Source: Ottelia alismoides
Lineage: Eukaryota; Streptophyta; Magnoliopsida; Alismatales; Hydrocharitaceae
Length of the DNA stretch: 64,000 bases
Reading direction: 5' to 3'
Assembly (NCBI GenBank): GCA_037367405.1
Contig: JAZKJV010011610.1
Coordinates: forward strand, 1-64,000
Position numbers and translations under genes: made by a program. Below, piece after piece: positions 46,277 to 58,440 of the stretch. The notes beneath the pieces are model-generated. The model searched no databases. It had not been told where the DNA came from and was given only the letters and a program-made list of their open reading frames with translations. How positions within the stretch are numbered: the first letter of the stretch is position 1; each line of letters begins with the position of its first letter.

Positions 46277-47953
46277 TCATTCTTTGTCAATTCCCCCAGG
46301 GTTGTGTGAATTGGTGGACACTGGGGCTATGTCTTCGTGTTCCTTCGCTCGATCAGGCATGGTTACGGTCCTTCCGCTCCTAAGAGATATATGGTAAGAG
46401 TTATTATTCGATGAGGGCTCAAGTTCAGGTACGGAATAGTCAGAAATTAATACCTGATTGTGTCCAAGGCTATTTGGGTTAGCCTGGACTTGGGCTGGAA
46501 TCACGGTCTGGGGTGCAGTCACCTCATCTCTCCAATGAGAGAGTCGATTTATGTCGACTCTCATATCATGAAGCTCATCCAGCACTCGCTGGAGCTCTGG
46601 AGAGATAGCAGAAGAGGAGGATCCTTGGTCCTGCCTGGACTGAGGTCGCTGATACTGGCCTTGTTGGCTTTGGCGTTGGTTTTGCTGTGGCTGAGGTTGC
46701 GGGTTCTGGTAACCCGTGCGATATTGCTGCCTCTGTTGCAGTTGAGGCTGATAGGTGGGCTGGGCTTGCAGTGGACGAGGTTTTGGAGTAGAGGTTTGGC
46801 CTGAGCGATTGACTGGTTCCAAATTATACCAGACTCCATTTATCTCCATGACTTGTGGAGGTTCCTCAAAATCAGTCTGAGCGGAGGTTTCATCAGTTTG
46901 AGAGGACAAGGCTTGGTCTCCACCCCAATGGCTCTGTTGCCCTACCCCTTGACCTTGAATGTAGTGAATTTGGTGTATGGGTGCGGGGGGTGTCATCTTT
47001 GATACCCTGTCAGCCAATTCCTCCATTTGTTTTGGCAATTTCGCTAATTTCTCCATATCAGATGATTTATGGATCTCATCCACCTTTTTATAAATCTGCT
47101 CAACCATAGTTAGTTTATCAGCTATTATTCCCATGTCAGCATTGTGGTCGGTTGTCAGATTATTCACCATCTTTTTGGAGCCAGCTATGTAAGCCCGACT
47201 AGTGGTTTGTGCACGGCTAGACTCAGCAAATCTTTCGAACACCTTGTTGACGGTGTCCTCGTGGCGCCCCATGTAGCTTCCTCCGCAGGATGCACTAACC
47301 AACCCTTGAGTCTCAGGGTTCAGCCCGCTCACAAGACTTTGGACCAGCATCATTTTACTTATCCCGTGTCCTGGGCATTTCTGAACTAAGTCCGTGAATC
47401 TTTCCCAGGTTTCATGAAATGGTTCATTCGGGTGTTGGGTGAAACTCGTGAGCTTGATCCTCATTTGATTAATTCTACTAACTGGGTAGAATTTCTTTAA
47501 AAATAGAGTCTTGAATGTGGCCCACGTAGTGACTATTTCCCCTAGATTTTTCAGCCAGTAAGCCGCCTTATCAGTCAAGGCGAAGGGGACAGCTCTCAAC
47601 CTTATGTAGTCTTGGCTAACCCTAGGGTGGAAGAGGTTAGCACAGACTAACTCAAAGTCTCGGAGGAAGATATATGGTTCTTCATGATTATTTCCTCCGA
47701 ACTTTGGCAACAGTGCAAGGAAATGCGGTTTGTGTTCGAAAGCATCCTCAGGGGGAACAAGTCTCAACCAATTATAGTCTTCATCTAATTCTGGGAGATA
47801 CGTGTCTTCCATAGCAGCCTCGCCTTGTTGTATTATTTCCAACTGCGTTCTAAGTAATTCATTGGTTTGTTCAGCAACTGTTATCCTAGCCAAGAGTGTC
47901 GGGATAGGGTCATTGTCGTTCTCATCGTCCCCAGAGTTCTTCTTAGGAGGCAT
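46277..47953 (-). CDS. Gag of element A
   Basis: 558 residues from ATG at 47,953. The capsid-like core of Athila gag lies at about residues 70-240: HFLALLPKFGG, EEPYIFLRDFELVC, RAVPFALTDKAAYWL, WATFKTLFLKKFYP and CPGHGISKMMLVQSLVSGL. A Gln/Pro-rich C-terminal region (about 370-460) follows. I see no CCHC zinc knuckle. It ends in TGA followed in the same frame by 25 codons and the protease, so this stop may be either a real gag terminator or a CGA to TGA change in a gag-pol fusion frame. Confidence 0.9.
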   Translation of the reverse strand: MPPKKNSGDDENDNDPIPTLLARITVAEQTNELLRTQLEIIQQGEAAMEDTYLPELDEDYNWLRLVPPEDAFEHKPHFLALLPKFGGNNHEEPYIFLRDFELVCANLFHPRVSQDYIRLRAVPFALTDKAAYWLKNLGEIVTTWATFKTLFLKKFYPVSRINQMRIKLTSFTQHPNEPFHETWERFTDLVQKCPGHGISKMMLVQSLVSGLNPETQGLVSASCGGSYMGRHEDTVNKVFERFAESSRAQTTSRAYIAGSKKMVNNLTTDHNADMGIIADKLTMVEQIYKKVDEIHKSSDMEKLAKLPKQMEELADRVSKMTPPAPIHQIHYIQGQGVGQQSHWGGDQALSSQTDETSAQTDFEEPPQVMEINGVWYNLEPVNRSGQTSTPKPRPLQAQPTYQPQLQQRQQYRTGYQNPQPQPQQNQRQSQQGQYQRPQSRQDQGSSSSAISPELQRVLDELHDMRVDINRLSHWRDEVTAPQTVIPAQVQANPNSLGHNQVLISDYSVPELEPSSNNNSYHISLRSGRTVTMPDRAKEHEDIAPVSTNSHNPGGIDKE

Positions 47954-49357
47954 TATGATTCACCTTCAGAGAGGAAGAGATTAGAAATAAGTGTTGTGAT
48001 TAAAAAGATTTTTGCTAAGGGGAAGAGATTCCTTAGCGGAGGAGTAAAAGATGAAACTTCTAAGACAAGGAGGATAGAGAGATAGTCCTTACGAACAAGC
48101 AGACACAAGTCAAACACCAGCCAATTTTCAAGTTCACCACTCAACACAGATGAAGGCACGTCAGGGTTCGGCCGCTTATCTTTTCAATTTTAATTTAATG
48201 ACAAGACAATCTTGCAAATTAAGCGGAGCTGTTAGGAGCCAAAATATTTTATAAAGACTGTCCCGAGTTCATACAACTAGTTGCACCCACTTTCAGCCAG
48301 TATAAGTGTAAGTACGGACCGTTTAAACGGCTACCCGTGTTACTTGAGGACGGTGCCTTCCGCGGTGTCCTCTAAACCACCTACTCTGCTAAGGGAAGTT
48401 GGACCGTAAACGGCTACCCGAGACCCTCACTGAAAAGTAGCTAATTATTTTTAAAATCAGTAGTCTGAATGAAATATTTCGGTTTTTGGTTCTACCCTAA
48501 GGTGTGCGATCTTGTCCTCACACAAACAATGAGTGGGTTTCTCTCCACCAACAAAAGTTAATTTTAGGTCAGTTTATTTACAGTCACCTTGATTAGCAGT
48601 CCCAATTTTAGATTAAGGTTATCACTGTAGTTTATGTGAGCACAGAAATTCATGCCTAACGAGCAGTCCCAATTCCGTTAATTCCTAAATTGTAAAACTT
48701 GAGGAGGGAGGATCGAAAAAAGCCAATGCAAGCGTAAATCAATGATGCGTGCTTAAGAGAAGGACTTACAGTGAATCCTCGCGTTCTTCATGCGGGATGC
48801 AAGACAAGGAATTTTAAATTTACACTAAATGATATGCACAGATGAAAAACGCCCTAAACAGATAGTTCTATTAGCGGGAAGAATTGATTTAAAATTTGGC
48901 TAATGTTGAACGATCTATAGTGCGTTTAATTAGTGAAAAAGTGTGGCCTAGAGATTACGAGCACAATCAATAATAAACAAGCAAGCGTATATGTGCCTAA
49001 GTCCTACGCCACTCAAGTCGGGTCCCAGCCACACAGAAGGGGTTGAAACAGACCCGACACACCACAGGAATGTTCAGTCTTAATTATTACAAGGGTTCAA
49101 AGAGAGGGACCCTGAGAATATTGCAAAAATTAAACCTATGCTAAGCTCTCTCTCACAAAATTAAAATTCGGTCTTCATAGCAGATCCTTGAATTAATATC
49201 GAAATCCAGCTCCCAGAAGTCTGCGAAGAGAGAATTTGCGGTTAGTAGCAGAAGTAAGAGAGAAATGCAAAATAAAATACAGAGAAAAAATGGCACAAAA
49301 ATTAATTTTCACAAAAATCAATTATCAAATTGATTTAAAACCCTAAAAATTCGCCGT
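47954..49357 (-). other. 5' leader of element A
   Basis: 1.4 kb between PBS and gag. Contains a CACTGTAAGTC box (GTAAGT at 48,764-48,769) conserved in elements B and E. It also has a repeated block GGACCGT(TT)AAACGGCTACCCG (48,317-48,337 and 48,401-48,420), the first copy including the 12-base palindrome CCGTTTAAACGG at 48,319-48,330. No protein-coding frame of note. Confidence 0.7.
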
Positions 49358-49375
49358 TCCCTGGCAACGGCGCCA
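49358..49375 (-). promoter_or_regulatory. Primer binding site of element A (tRNA-Asp type)
   Basis: Minus-strand TGGCGCCGTTGCCAGGGA, two bases after the 5' LTR, complementary to the 3' end of plant tRNA-Asp with one apparent mismatch (A for G). Characteristic of the Athila clade. Confidence 0.9.
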
Positions 49376-49377
49376 TT

Positions 49378-52300
49378 TGATGAACGCGAAACTCACCTCT
49401 TTAATAATCGTGAATTGTAGTATAGGAGGCGGATTTCGATCGTCAAAATACCACAAGCTTTGAATGTTGTGGAATATTTTTACTTGGTAAGTTTACCAAG
49501 GTCGAACACAGGGAACGGTGATTTTTAGTTGCTTGGTTTTTAATCAAATTAAATAATCAAATAATGCTCGATTAATTTCTGTGTCGAAAAAAAATATACA
49601 ATGCAATGATGGAGGAATGATGCAAAGAAAATATACAGAGACGACTATTCAGCACAGGATCTGTGATTAATAATTCAGCTTCAATATATGTTAATTGATA
49701 ACCTCGAAATTTATCACAGATCAGAATTTATAATTCAAGAGAAATGATCAGAGTGTCTAATGAAAATTTCTTCTAAATTCTCTGTAGATTAATCCTTAAT
49801 TGATAGACATTATCTTCGAAAAATACAAGGAAATAAATTTTCAATCTTCTTCTCTGAAGCCCCTGCATAAAATAAGTCCTCAAATAATATCTCAACTCCA
49901 ATAATTCCCTGTAAAATAATCGTCAAGTTTTCCTAGGGAGATATGGCACAGATATGTCAAAATAAGCCTACAAATGACAACAGATATACTCAATAATAAT
50001 TATCAATAAACAGCCTCAAATTGGTCCGCAAATGATGCTAAGTTGTAGAGCACGGAATTAGCTTCGAAACGACATATTATATGCTAAAATCGGAGTCCAT
50101 ATGACAAAGATATGATAAAATGAAGTTTCAGGGACTGAAATTTAAATAAAATAAATGTTTCTTTGCAAAGAGGTCCCTGGGAGGACTTATCTGTAATTAT
50201 CAAAAACTTGGGGGACTTTTCTGAAATTTTTCCTTGGCGAGGGTGTTTCTGCAAATTCGGAAAACTCCAGGGGACGTTCTGCAATTTTCCCACTGCGCAC
50301 GTGCGGAGCACGTGCGCCTGGAGGTTTGGTGGGCGAGGCTGAGGCTCGGGAGCCAGAGCCTAAGGTTCGGGTGGCGGGCCTTAGCTTCGGCGTGTACTTG
50401 GCTCAGGCTCGGAGGAGGCGAAGGCTCGGGCGAGGCTCGGAGATCCCGAGCCTGAGGTGTGGAGGGGCGGCTTGGGAGCCCTCCACATGTCTGATTCTGG
50501 GCCGTTGGATCAAGGGCTTATGCCCTGATCCAACGGCAGCTATACGTAGGCGGAAAGCGGCTCGGCCGAAGCGCTTGGGAGGCGAAGGCGACCGAGGCGC
50601 GGAGGAGGTCGACTCAAAGGCGGAGGCGAGGCGGCGCAGCCGAGGTTGAGCGGCGGCGAGGCGGCGCAGCCGAGGCTGAGGTCGACCTGCAATTCAGCCG
50701 TGGCGGAGCGGAGGCACTGCGTGAGGGCGGCGGCTATCGCGAGGCGGAGGGGGCGACCTGAGGCGGTGCGGCGGAGGTGCTGGGTCGGTCGTCTCCTGCA
50801 CGTGTTAGAGGAAGTCAAAGGCGGGTGGCGGGGGGGGGTTTGGGTGCGGCGAGGGGTGGTACTCCAACCTTTGCAAGGTCAGAGAGATGGGTCGAAAGGT
50901 TGGACAAGGGTGCGATCAGGAGGTTGGCAAAAGGACGAGGCGGTATACCTGCAACGAAGAAGATGATGAACTTCGCCTGAGGAATAGAGCCACGAGGTGT
51001 CGCTCTCGATGCTGCTTCAATGCCGGCGTAGGAGAATCTCAACTGCCTGAGCAGCAGCAAGGTGTTAGCTGGACACCTTGGATCACGCCACCAGAGGGTA
51101 CGCCGCTGTCACCGGCAAGCTTAGAGAAGGGCGGATGGTCGTGGAAGGCCGGTGGCGGGGAGCTTTATAGGAGGAGGATGATGGCGGTTACGTGCGAGGG
51201 AAGTGAATGGGGGTGGCGCGCATGGCGGAGGAGTTTAATGGTGGGAGAGGGGAACGGCCGCGGGGAAGGGGAGGGGGGTTACGTCTCCATGGGGAAGACG
51301 AAGGAGGGTCACGTGCCTGGCACGTGACCTGGGTGCGGCTGGAGAGAGTGGAAACACCGGGGTGCCACGTGGCACGCCCTGGAGCTGCCACGTGGCACCA
51401 AAAAAATTTCAGATTTTAAAGTGGGCAAAAGAGATAGAAGATGACCTCGGATCGAAAATTTCCTTCACGAAAGTTGTTCTCTCGTCGAGATCTACAACTT
51501 TCATGAAGGGTCCGGGAGCAAAAGAGATAACCTGTGCGAAGTGATATTTTTGGTGGCTTTCCATGTGTATAGAAAACCGTATTTTTGAGATTTTGTATTT
51601 TTTTGGTGAGTTTAGAGAGGATAAAAATCTAGAAAAATTACGATAAAATACAAGAAAGTTATTTACATACTAATCTAATTTTTTTCTATTTTTAATAAAT
51701 AATAAAATAGGAAAATAAAATAAAAGTAAGAAACGCACAACTTTTGTACAGACCGACAACGGACACTCGGACTTGGTCAGTTTCTTTGATTTCAGTTTTG
51801 ATCTGGATTTGGATTTTCATGTCTCTTAATAAAACTTTCATCAAAGAACACAAATGGAAAAGAAATAAAATTAAAAGAGTTAATTATGCACATAAAAACT
51901 CAGGTCGAAATTGACAAAAAGTTAAAATGCGCAAAAGAGGCCCAAAACCCAACTTTCACAAATGAGCTCCGAATTTTATGAAATTGGTCTTGTTTTGAAG
52001 GTATTTGGAAATGGAGTACTTTAAAAGTGAGTAGACTAAAATCGGACACTGTATGTAGGAGATATGCTCATTTTAGTCTGTCAGATGTGAAATTTGACTT
52101 TGGGATTATTTGACACTTATTGGGGTTAATAGTTTTTTTTTGTATTTTTTAATTAATAAGGTTAGTAATATCTACACAATGGAGGTGGTTTGGGGTCAAT
52201 TGGAGTTAGGATGAATTAACTAAAAATGTGAGAACTTAGTGGCTTTTTGGGCTAATTTACACTGGGAATTTTAAATGCAATTATGCATGATGAAATGCAG

Positions 52301-52417
52301 ATATTATTTACACATACATGATGGCTAATAATGCTCTATTAATGAATAATTACAGGTGGATGATGGGGGACAGAGCCGAAATGACCAATTTTAGCATGAT
52401 GAATACGAGATTCATCA
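49378..52417 (-). repeat. 5' LTR of element A (3040 bp)
   Basis: Collinear with 37,396-40,429 and with the same termini. Differences are mostly C/T and G/A transitions, plus short indels such as an additional 12-base stretch near 50,518 and a shorter G run at 50,830-50,838. Would contain the element promoter; I cannot place a TATA box reliably. Confidence 0.95.
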
Positions 52418-52422
52418 CCCAT
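52418..52422. repeat. Right target-site duplication of element A (CCCAT)
   Basis: Partner of CCCGT at 37,391-37,395. Confidence 0.8.
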
Positions 52423-55138
52423 CTTCTCCCCGCTTTTCTGCCATTTTTCGTGGCCAATCTATCCATCAATCAACATTATGTTCTTATGAAAAAATGCTCC
52501 TCCATCATTGTACATCCATGCTTGATCATTAGATCCATTGTGCATATCACCGATTCTTTGCTACCGCCCGGTCAAATTAGGGTGCCTTCATTGTTGTTAA
52601 ATAACTCCATCTCCTCCTCCATGCAAATTTGGTCATTTCTTCCCCCTAAACCCCGTGTCTCGACAAAAGTGAGGAACTTACGTGATAGGTGGAGCAGCCC
52701 CTAAGCCCGCTGCGGTGAACGGAGGAGGAGGTGCACCCTGGCGGTTTGCTCCGACGACCACCTCTGCTCCTTGGCTCCGGCCAGGTAATAGTTGCGCACT
52801 TCTTCATTTATAGTTAGGATTTAGTTCCAGAATTTAATTTATGCATTTAGTTTAAGGTTTAGTGTACCTAATTAGCGTTAAAAGGCTTATTCGTAGTTCG
52901 TTGGAGCTCTGCTCCGGCGAACTATTTCACCGTACCTCGCTTGTCTTCCAACCACCATTCCACTCCCATTCTGTTTCCCTTCCAGTCCCTACGCTTAGAA
53001 CCCTTCCATTCACCCAGATACAACGTAGATCTGGAGATTGTCCCCTCCAACTTCGCCGCACGCCAGAGGGGCTCCGCCCGAGCCACCCACCCATCCCTCA
53101 CCACCAAATAAGGCCGCCAGGTCTCCTTTTCGCGTGCGTATATCTTCTTACAGGATCTGGAGACCAAAAGACCCTCGTTGGGTCGATTTTTGCTGAACAA
53201 CAGGTACCTGGAGCGCCTTTTTTTTCCTCAGCTCCGCTCGACTTCGCCGGAGCACTAGGTGCCTCGTGAAGACCATCATCCAATGCAGGGGGTTTCCAGG
53301 AGCGTGAAGAGATACTTGGCGGCGTCAGAGGACAGAGGAGCGTGTATCGACCGATCAAAGTTCGCCAACGGTGAGCTTCTTCCCTGTTTGTCCAGCCCCT
53401 TCCAGTGTCATCCGATCAAGGAGGAGCCCCCAGTTCTGATCAACAGCGTCCGATGGAGCCACACGTCAATTGTCGGATCCTCTCTTAGATCTGATCTCCA
53501 CCGCCCACCATCGAACTATCATCCACTATTGCATAGGGGACGCGTGTCCAAGTGAAGAAGATCTGACCGTCCGCCGGCACATATTAAGGGGTAAATTGCA
53601 CAACTAGCCTCTGTCCTTTTTGTATTTATTATTTAGTCTTGTAATTTAGATATAACATTTATAATAAAGTGGGAATTTTGTAAAAAGACCCATGAACTTA
53701 TTGTAATTGCAAATGGGTCCAGTCTACGTCACCTCACGCATCGTCCCACGTGAGGTGGTGCTTTTGCACATATACTCCTTCGCGTTTGCGTATTTAGAAA
53801 AAGTCTAATAAAATGAGATCCACATGTTATATTTTTGTGAAATTTGTAAGCAAGTCCCTGAACTTTTATATGATTGCAATTTAGTCCCTGCCTGTGTGAA
53901 TCACGTGTAGTCCCACATCATGGGTTATTTGCACATATGCCCTAGCGGTTTTTGTAGTTGTTATGTAGTCATTAAAAATTAAATAAATATTCAATATTTC
54001 TGGTGTTTTTGCACAGATGCCCATGTACTTTATTTTAATTGCAAAACGCCCCTGTTAGGACACATATTTTTGTGTTGTTTATGTAATTATTAAAAAATAG
54101 CAAAAGAGCTCCTAAATCCACAAAAGAGGATTAGATGCTCCATGCATTGTGCTCATACGCCACATGTCCAGTTTGTATATTTGGAATCTATTCTATTTAT
54201 TAAAAATTAAAAGGAGCCTAAGTAATCATATCTAATTTATAAATACCAAAAAAATAAAATCTTTTTAAAAAATTCCAAAAAAATATATATGGCATATTTT
54301 GATATTTCTTGAGTCCAGAAAACAAAACCCCCAAAAAATAGTAAAAGAAAATTAAAAAATCACAAAGCTCCAAAATCCAACAAAAAATATAAAAATTCAA
54401 CGAAAATCCAAAAATATGTTTTTCATGTTTTATAATTATCTATATACTACTATTTATATATTAAAATTAATTTGGGTAATTTTGGGACTCAATTATTATT
54501 TTTAAAACTCAAATTAATTTTGGAGTAATTATTAATCCCATATTTGGGATATTTTTGACTTTTAAAATACATAAAAATTAGCAAAACTTCCTGAAAATAC
54601 AAAAAAAACAAAAAAATATTAAAAACCCACAAACAAATTATTTTCTGAATTTTATTTTGATTTAACAGCATTTATAGATATATTTCTATGTATTTTGTAA
54701 ATAAAACCTTATATAGGCTATGTGGTTTTTTTATAAAAGAAAAAATTTAAAATTTAAAAAGAAAATACAAAATCAGAAAATAAGAAATCAAAATATAAAA
54801 ATATAAAAGTAAAAAATAAAGTAAAAAAGATATATAATATTAACAACCCACAAAAACAATAACATGGACAAGAAAAGAATTGAATAATTTTGTGCGCATA
54901 TTTTCGCCCCCAACCGTTTGCTCCCAGTGTGCGACCTCTACTTGTGCTTATACACTGTACACATTTGCATGTAGAGTTATAATAAATTTTAACTCCACAT
55001 TTTTTGAGATTTAATTGCTTTATTCTGATTTTGGGTTAATTATTGATTGATTGAGAGATTTTATCTGAGGTCACATCAGCGACTGTCCTTCCGCCTTGTG
55101 GAATGACACGACTTCGGCAAGATTTCTCTCGATTATCA
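52423..55138 (+). repeat. 5' LTR of element B, second part
   Basis: Continues the LTR interrupted by A. Aligns to 62,250-64,000 (CTTCTCC-CGCTTTTC-GCCATTT; ACCATCATCC-ATGCA-GGGG; the AT-rich end) and ends GATTATCA two bases before the PBS. Positions 52,613-52,998 are absent from the 3' LTR. Confidence 0.85.
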
Positions 55139-55140
55139 GA

Positions 55141-55158
55141 TGGCATCGTTGCCGGGAA
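55141..55158 (+). promoter_or_regulatory. Primer binding site of element B (tRNA-Asp type)
   Basis: TGGCATCGTTGCCGGGAA, two bases after the LTR end, near-complementary to the tRNA-Asp 3' end, matching A's site except for single-base changes. Confidence 0.8.
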
Positions 55159-56999
55159 GCAACGTCATTTGGGATATTTATTATTTATTCGATTCTTCAC
55201 TTTTGTCCATATTTATTTATTTCCATTATTTATTGATGTTTTTGTGACTATTCTAACCTCTTCTCTAATTGGCTTTGATGCGAGCGACAGTTGCACGAAG
55301 GAGGATCTCTTAGGAGGAGCGGTGCACCCAAGCAAGGCGGAGTTAGCCTTCCTTGTTCGGTTGACAGGAGAGAGCATCAAGGGGGGTGGAGAGGAATTCT
55401 TACATACAGTCAACTTTTTCCGCATTTTGTTCATTATGTATATTTACGGAGAGAGTGACTTGGTACGTAATAATTTGGACTCCTAGACACTTCGACTTCC
55501 CGAGGTCTAGTGCCAGAGGGATTGTTCCCTTAGGGGCCTCGACGGTTTTGATACTTTTTCTTTTTATTTTATTTTTATTATTTTGTGTGAATGGGCCCTA
55601 GATTAGGAATTGTTTGCCGATAGATTAAGGTCCAAAGCCCCTAATATATTTGCATATACCTATAGATGCACTTTTGGACTTAGTCAAAATATTTGTTGGT
55701 TATTTAGCTTCGAACCCGCACGCCATGAGAGATGTCGTACAGCGCTGGCTGGACCCGTTGTGGCGGGCATCGAGACGTCTCCAAGATCGAACTTTAGGGT
55801 TTGACTTTGAATAACCAACATTTGGTGCTTCACGATAATAGCAGTTACTATCTTAGAGCGATTTTAGCATATTGCATCTCATATAGCATAGGTTTTCAAT
55901 TATGTTATACATCATGTATGGAGAGAGCTGGGAAGCACTGTAAGTCTTCTTACTTAGCATGCATCATCGTTTCCCGACTTGCATGGCTTTTCCGATCTTC
56001 TCCCTCTGATTTTGCTCACCTAGGATGCTAAGTGGAAATTGAAAACCCCGTTTGGAACGTGTATTAAAAAATTAAACAAAAAAGTGATAACCAAAATAAA
56101 ACCGAGATTGCTAACTCTATTGGACTCTAAAATAAAATGTAATGGATTCCTTGTCTTGGGGAGAGCAACCCCCTCCTTGTATGCGCATTTTATTCCTACG
56201 CATACGCTAAGGATTAGTGCCCAAATCCCAAGCCTATCTTCGGTATGTGCAACTTTGTGATGATCACCTAACTCTAAAACCGACAAGATCAATAGACCAC
56301 ATCTCGTTCTTCATTGTGTGAGTAGGTGAATTGGGGGTTTGCTTTGTATATTGATTATGACTTGGCATCCATTTGCATTCCCATCTCTTTGAGTGTGTAG
56401 TCCCGTCTGTGTGAGTCATCCATTTTTCATCTTTGAGTATCTCTACCTCTCTTATACATATATCTCCTCGTTCGCATTAAGTCGTGATATTGGTGCATGA
56501 GCTCAATCATCTTCGCCAGATCTTTCGTCTCGCTTCTTGCCCACCCTCCTCGTGTCCCCCATCTCACCTTTCCTCTCACTCGGGATTGTTATGCTGATGG
56601 CTATAGCCCACATCAAGGATTTTGATTTCGATTGATTATTGGAGTAAGTTGGGCATGTTGAGGACGATGAGATTGATGCCCTTCTCTGGGTGTATTTGGT
56701 TTTCGATACGTGCATAGGAGCTTATTAAGGACCTTGATGATGCACGATTATTAGGTGTGATTATGATTTGATGATTTTGATCTCGTGCACCGGATTGAGG
56801 ATGCAACGTATTTCGATGATGTGATGGTGATTTCATGAGTCTTGACCGATCTATCTATTTCGAGGTTCTCACCATATTGATGCAAAGATTTGATTGACAG
56901 ATCTTAATCTGGACTTTAGAGCGATGGTGTTTGGAACCCACATGATTTCATTCATCTACTTGATTGACCCATCCTCGATCTCATGATTCTATCATCCAC

Positions 57000-57980
57000 C
57001 TGTGGCACCCCGAGGTCTATCTGCGAAAGGATACGACACTTTCTTTATGATCAGTTTCATACACTGATTTTGTCTCCACCTTATTGGATTCCGAAACCAC
57101 ATCGTCTGCCTAGTTCATAGTGCTCTCCGAGGGTTATTTGCGAGAGACTATGACACCATGGTAGATATGTGGTCTCTTCCGCTGGTAGACGATCTGTCGT
57201 CTACGGAGACCATTCTGATTGACTCCTTGGAGTCCTCTCCCCTTGATGACCCTCGCAAGGATGAAATCTGATCTGACTATTTCATGCTTAGTTTGCATTG
57301 TTCCCCGAGGACTATCTACGGGAAAATGCAACATTTTCTTTATTCTCCGTTCCCCTTACTGACTGTGTCTCCCATCTGTTGGAACACGGAACCGAGTCGT
57401 CTGATTTTCACTTTTCGTCCCCATTGCTTTGATGATTACCCGATCTGATAGATCTTGGGACCTATCTGACTGGACTCCTTTGAGTTTGCTCTCCTTGACG
57501 GTCCTCGCAAGGATGAGCCATCCTACTCTGACTATTCGATGCTTAGTTGGCGGCATGTTCCCCGAGGGTTGTCTGCAGGATACTACCACACTTTCTAGAT
57601 CTGCCGGTCTCTTCTGCGGGTAGATGATTTATCGTCTACCGAGACCCCTTTTGTTGATCTGTCTGATGAATCTGGCTCCTTTGAGCCCTCTCACCTTGAT
57701 GACCCTCGCAAGGCTGAGCTTCTATTCTGATCATTTATTGACTAGCATGTACTATTCTTTGAGGGTTATCTACGGGAGGGTACATTACATTTGAGGTACT
57801 CGGCTTCACTTCTGGTGATTCCCTTCTATTGGGGCATGAAGTCGAGTCTGCTGATTTTGGCACTCGGTGTCCTCCCTGATTGTGTCTCCTCTCTGTTGGA
57901 GCACAAAGACGAGTCTTCTGATTACTCTCTGATTCTTCTCACCTTGAGGACCCTCGCAGGGTTGAGCCCAGGTGTGGTGT
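57000..57980. repeat. Degenerate tandem repeat units in element B
   Basis: Recurring words in fixed order: CCGAGGGTTATCTGCGAGA-like (57,010, 57,126, 57,306, 57,561, 57,757), then GTAGA(C/T)GAT..ATCGTCTAC hairpin (57,186, 57,621), then CCTTTGAG...CTTGATGACCCTCGCAAGG-like (57,230, 57,480, 57,690, 57,940). Spacing is roughly 180-255 bases. Fragments of the same units occur in element E at 27,100-27,380. Confidence 0.65.
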
Positions 57981-58440
57981 TCTATGTATCTTGTGACCTT
58001 CAGATTTTATGCCCACCGGATGCCACACCGCTGCATTAGGAAAGTCTCATGTCTTCACGCTCATATCCTTAGAAACAATGATTGACTTGGAGCAGCCTGT
58101 GTTGCTCTGTCTTTCTCTAGATCTTACGATATTGGCTATGATCTCACATTCCTTCATTATGAGCCGATGTTATACTTGCGCTACAGGTCCCTGCTTTACT
58201 TTCCGATTTGTTTGTCCTCGGTAACCGACACCCACCGGATTGCATATCTGGGTGTCTTTTCACTATCTAACTGTGTCCTCGTTCTCACGGGGATTCATTG
58301 ATGAGAGCACGGTAGACGCGTACCAGATACCGTCCTGCACTTCACACTTTTTGTGTGTTGTATATATGTATTTTGTCTTCTATTCCTTCTTTCTTTCGTA
58401 TGTTTTGTGTGCCCCAGATCTTTCGCCATATCTTTGTAAC

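Larger units (their letters stand above)
37396..52417 (-). mobile_element. Element A: complete Athila-clade Ty3/gypsy retrotransposon
   Basis: A 15.0-kb element on the minus strand. In element order: 5' LTR 52,417-49,378, PBS 49,375-49,358, leader, gag, protease, reverse transcriptase, RNase H, integrase (47,953-42,092), 3' non-coding region, PPT 40,442-40,430, and 3' LTR 40,429-37,396. Domain order (RT-RH-INT), the tRNA-Asp primer site and RT/gag sequence features (VFMDDFSIHG; FPHEEPYIFLRDF-type gag) place it in the Athila clade. No env-like frame is present after integrase. LTR divergence is about 2% in the roughly 1.2 kb I compared by eye, so insertion is fairly recent. Confidence 0.95.

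Noticed and set aside
53259..53555. Small coding frame in B's 5' LTR (ACCATCATCC region)
   Set aside because: The equivalent 3' LTR segment at 62,700-63,000 has different stops and indels, so no protein is being maintained.
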